A stretch of 14,504 bases of DNA from an uncultured Planctomycetaceae bacterium (GTDB lineage Bacteria > Planctomycetota > Planctomycetia > Pirellulales > UBA1268). Position 1 is the stretch's first letter. Each line of letters starts with the position of its first letter. The DNA is taken from the NCBI GenBank assembly GCA_903958265.1, contig CAJBSQ010000501.1:1-14504 (forward strand). The letters run 5' to 3'. Both the position numbers and the translations under genes were made by a program. The notes under the pieces were generated by a model. That model did no database searches. It had not been told where the DNA came from and worked only from the letters and a program-made list of their open reading frames with translations. Positions 14,473 through 14,504 of this stretch are shown one piece after another.

Positions 14473-14504
14473 CCGATCCCTTCGCCTCCCCGTTCGCCTC
14501 CTGG

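Noticed and set aside
14281..14504. CRISPR array
   Set aside because: Only two copies, units of 84-86 bases separated by three bases, with no spacer-like variable segments and no cas genes.

Overview
This GC-rich window carries most of an operon for respiratory complex I (NADH:quinone oxidoreductase, 14-subunit type) on the minus strand. Upstream of it lies a small accessory region with two glycosyltransferases, two exported proteins and an M20 metallopeptidase. The organism is probably a planctomycete, perhaps of the Pirellulales. The hints are a DUF4440/SgcJ-EcaC plus lipocalin-like exported protein, a secreted coiled-coil protein of a kind I associate with that phylum, a short NuoG, and weak use of Shine-Dalgarno sites. 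This placement is inference, since no rRNA or other marker gene is present.

Layout, right to left in the direction of minus-strand transcription. (1) 8710 down to 1: nuoA-B-C-D-E-F-G-H-I-J, with J cut by the window edge. Nearly all junctions overlap or are separated by a few bases; the exception is the 60-base nuoB-nuoC gap. NuoC and NuoD are separate genes. All cluster ligands expected for N1a, N3, N1b, N5, N4, N7, N6a, N6b and N2 are visible, and the NADH/FMN site is intact, so this is an NADH-oxidising complex I. nuoK-L-M-N presumably follow beyond position 1. (2) 8711-8918: a regulatory gap with an intrinsic terminator that closes the upstream unit, followed at once by a long imperfect inverted repeat in front of nuoA. 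(3) 10872 down to 8919: a GT2 glycosyltransferase and a RgpF-type rhamnan-synthesis protein, a likely two-gene surface-polysaccharide unit. (4) 12891 down to 11084: the exported DUF4440-type protein and the secreted coiled-coil protein, 14 bases apart. (5) 12892-13029: a divergent intergenic region with a perfect 20-base palindrome. (6) 13030-14244, plus strand: an M20 (ArgE/DapE/ACY1) amidohydrolase. (7) 14300-14472: two copies of an 84-86 base hairpin-bearing repeat.

I see no CRISPR array, transposase, tRNA or rRNA, and no clearly novel enzymatic system. The points most worth checking are the shortened NuoG that keeps an N7 cluster motif, the extended ends of NuoJ and NuoH, the palindromes before nuoA and between the divergent genes, the tandem repeat, and a G-quadruplex motif in the only sizeable gap inside the nuo operon.
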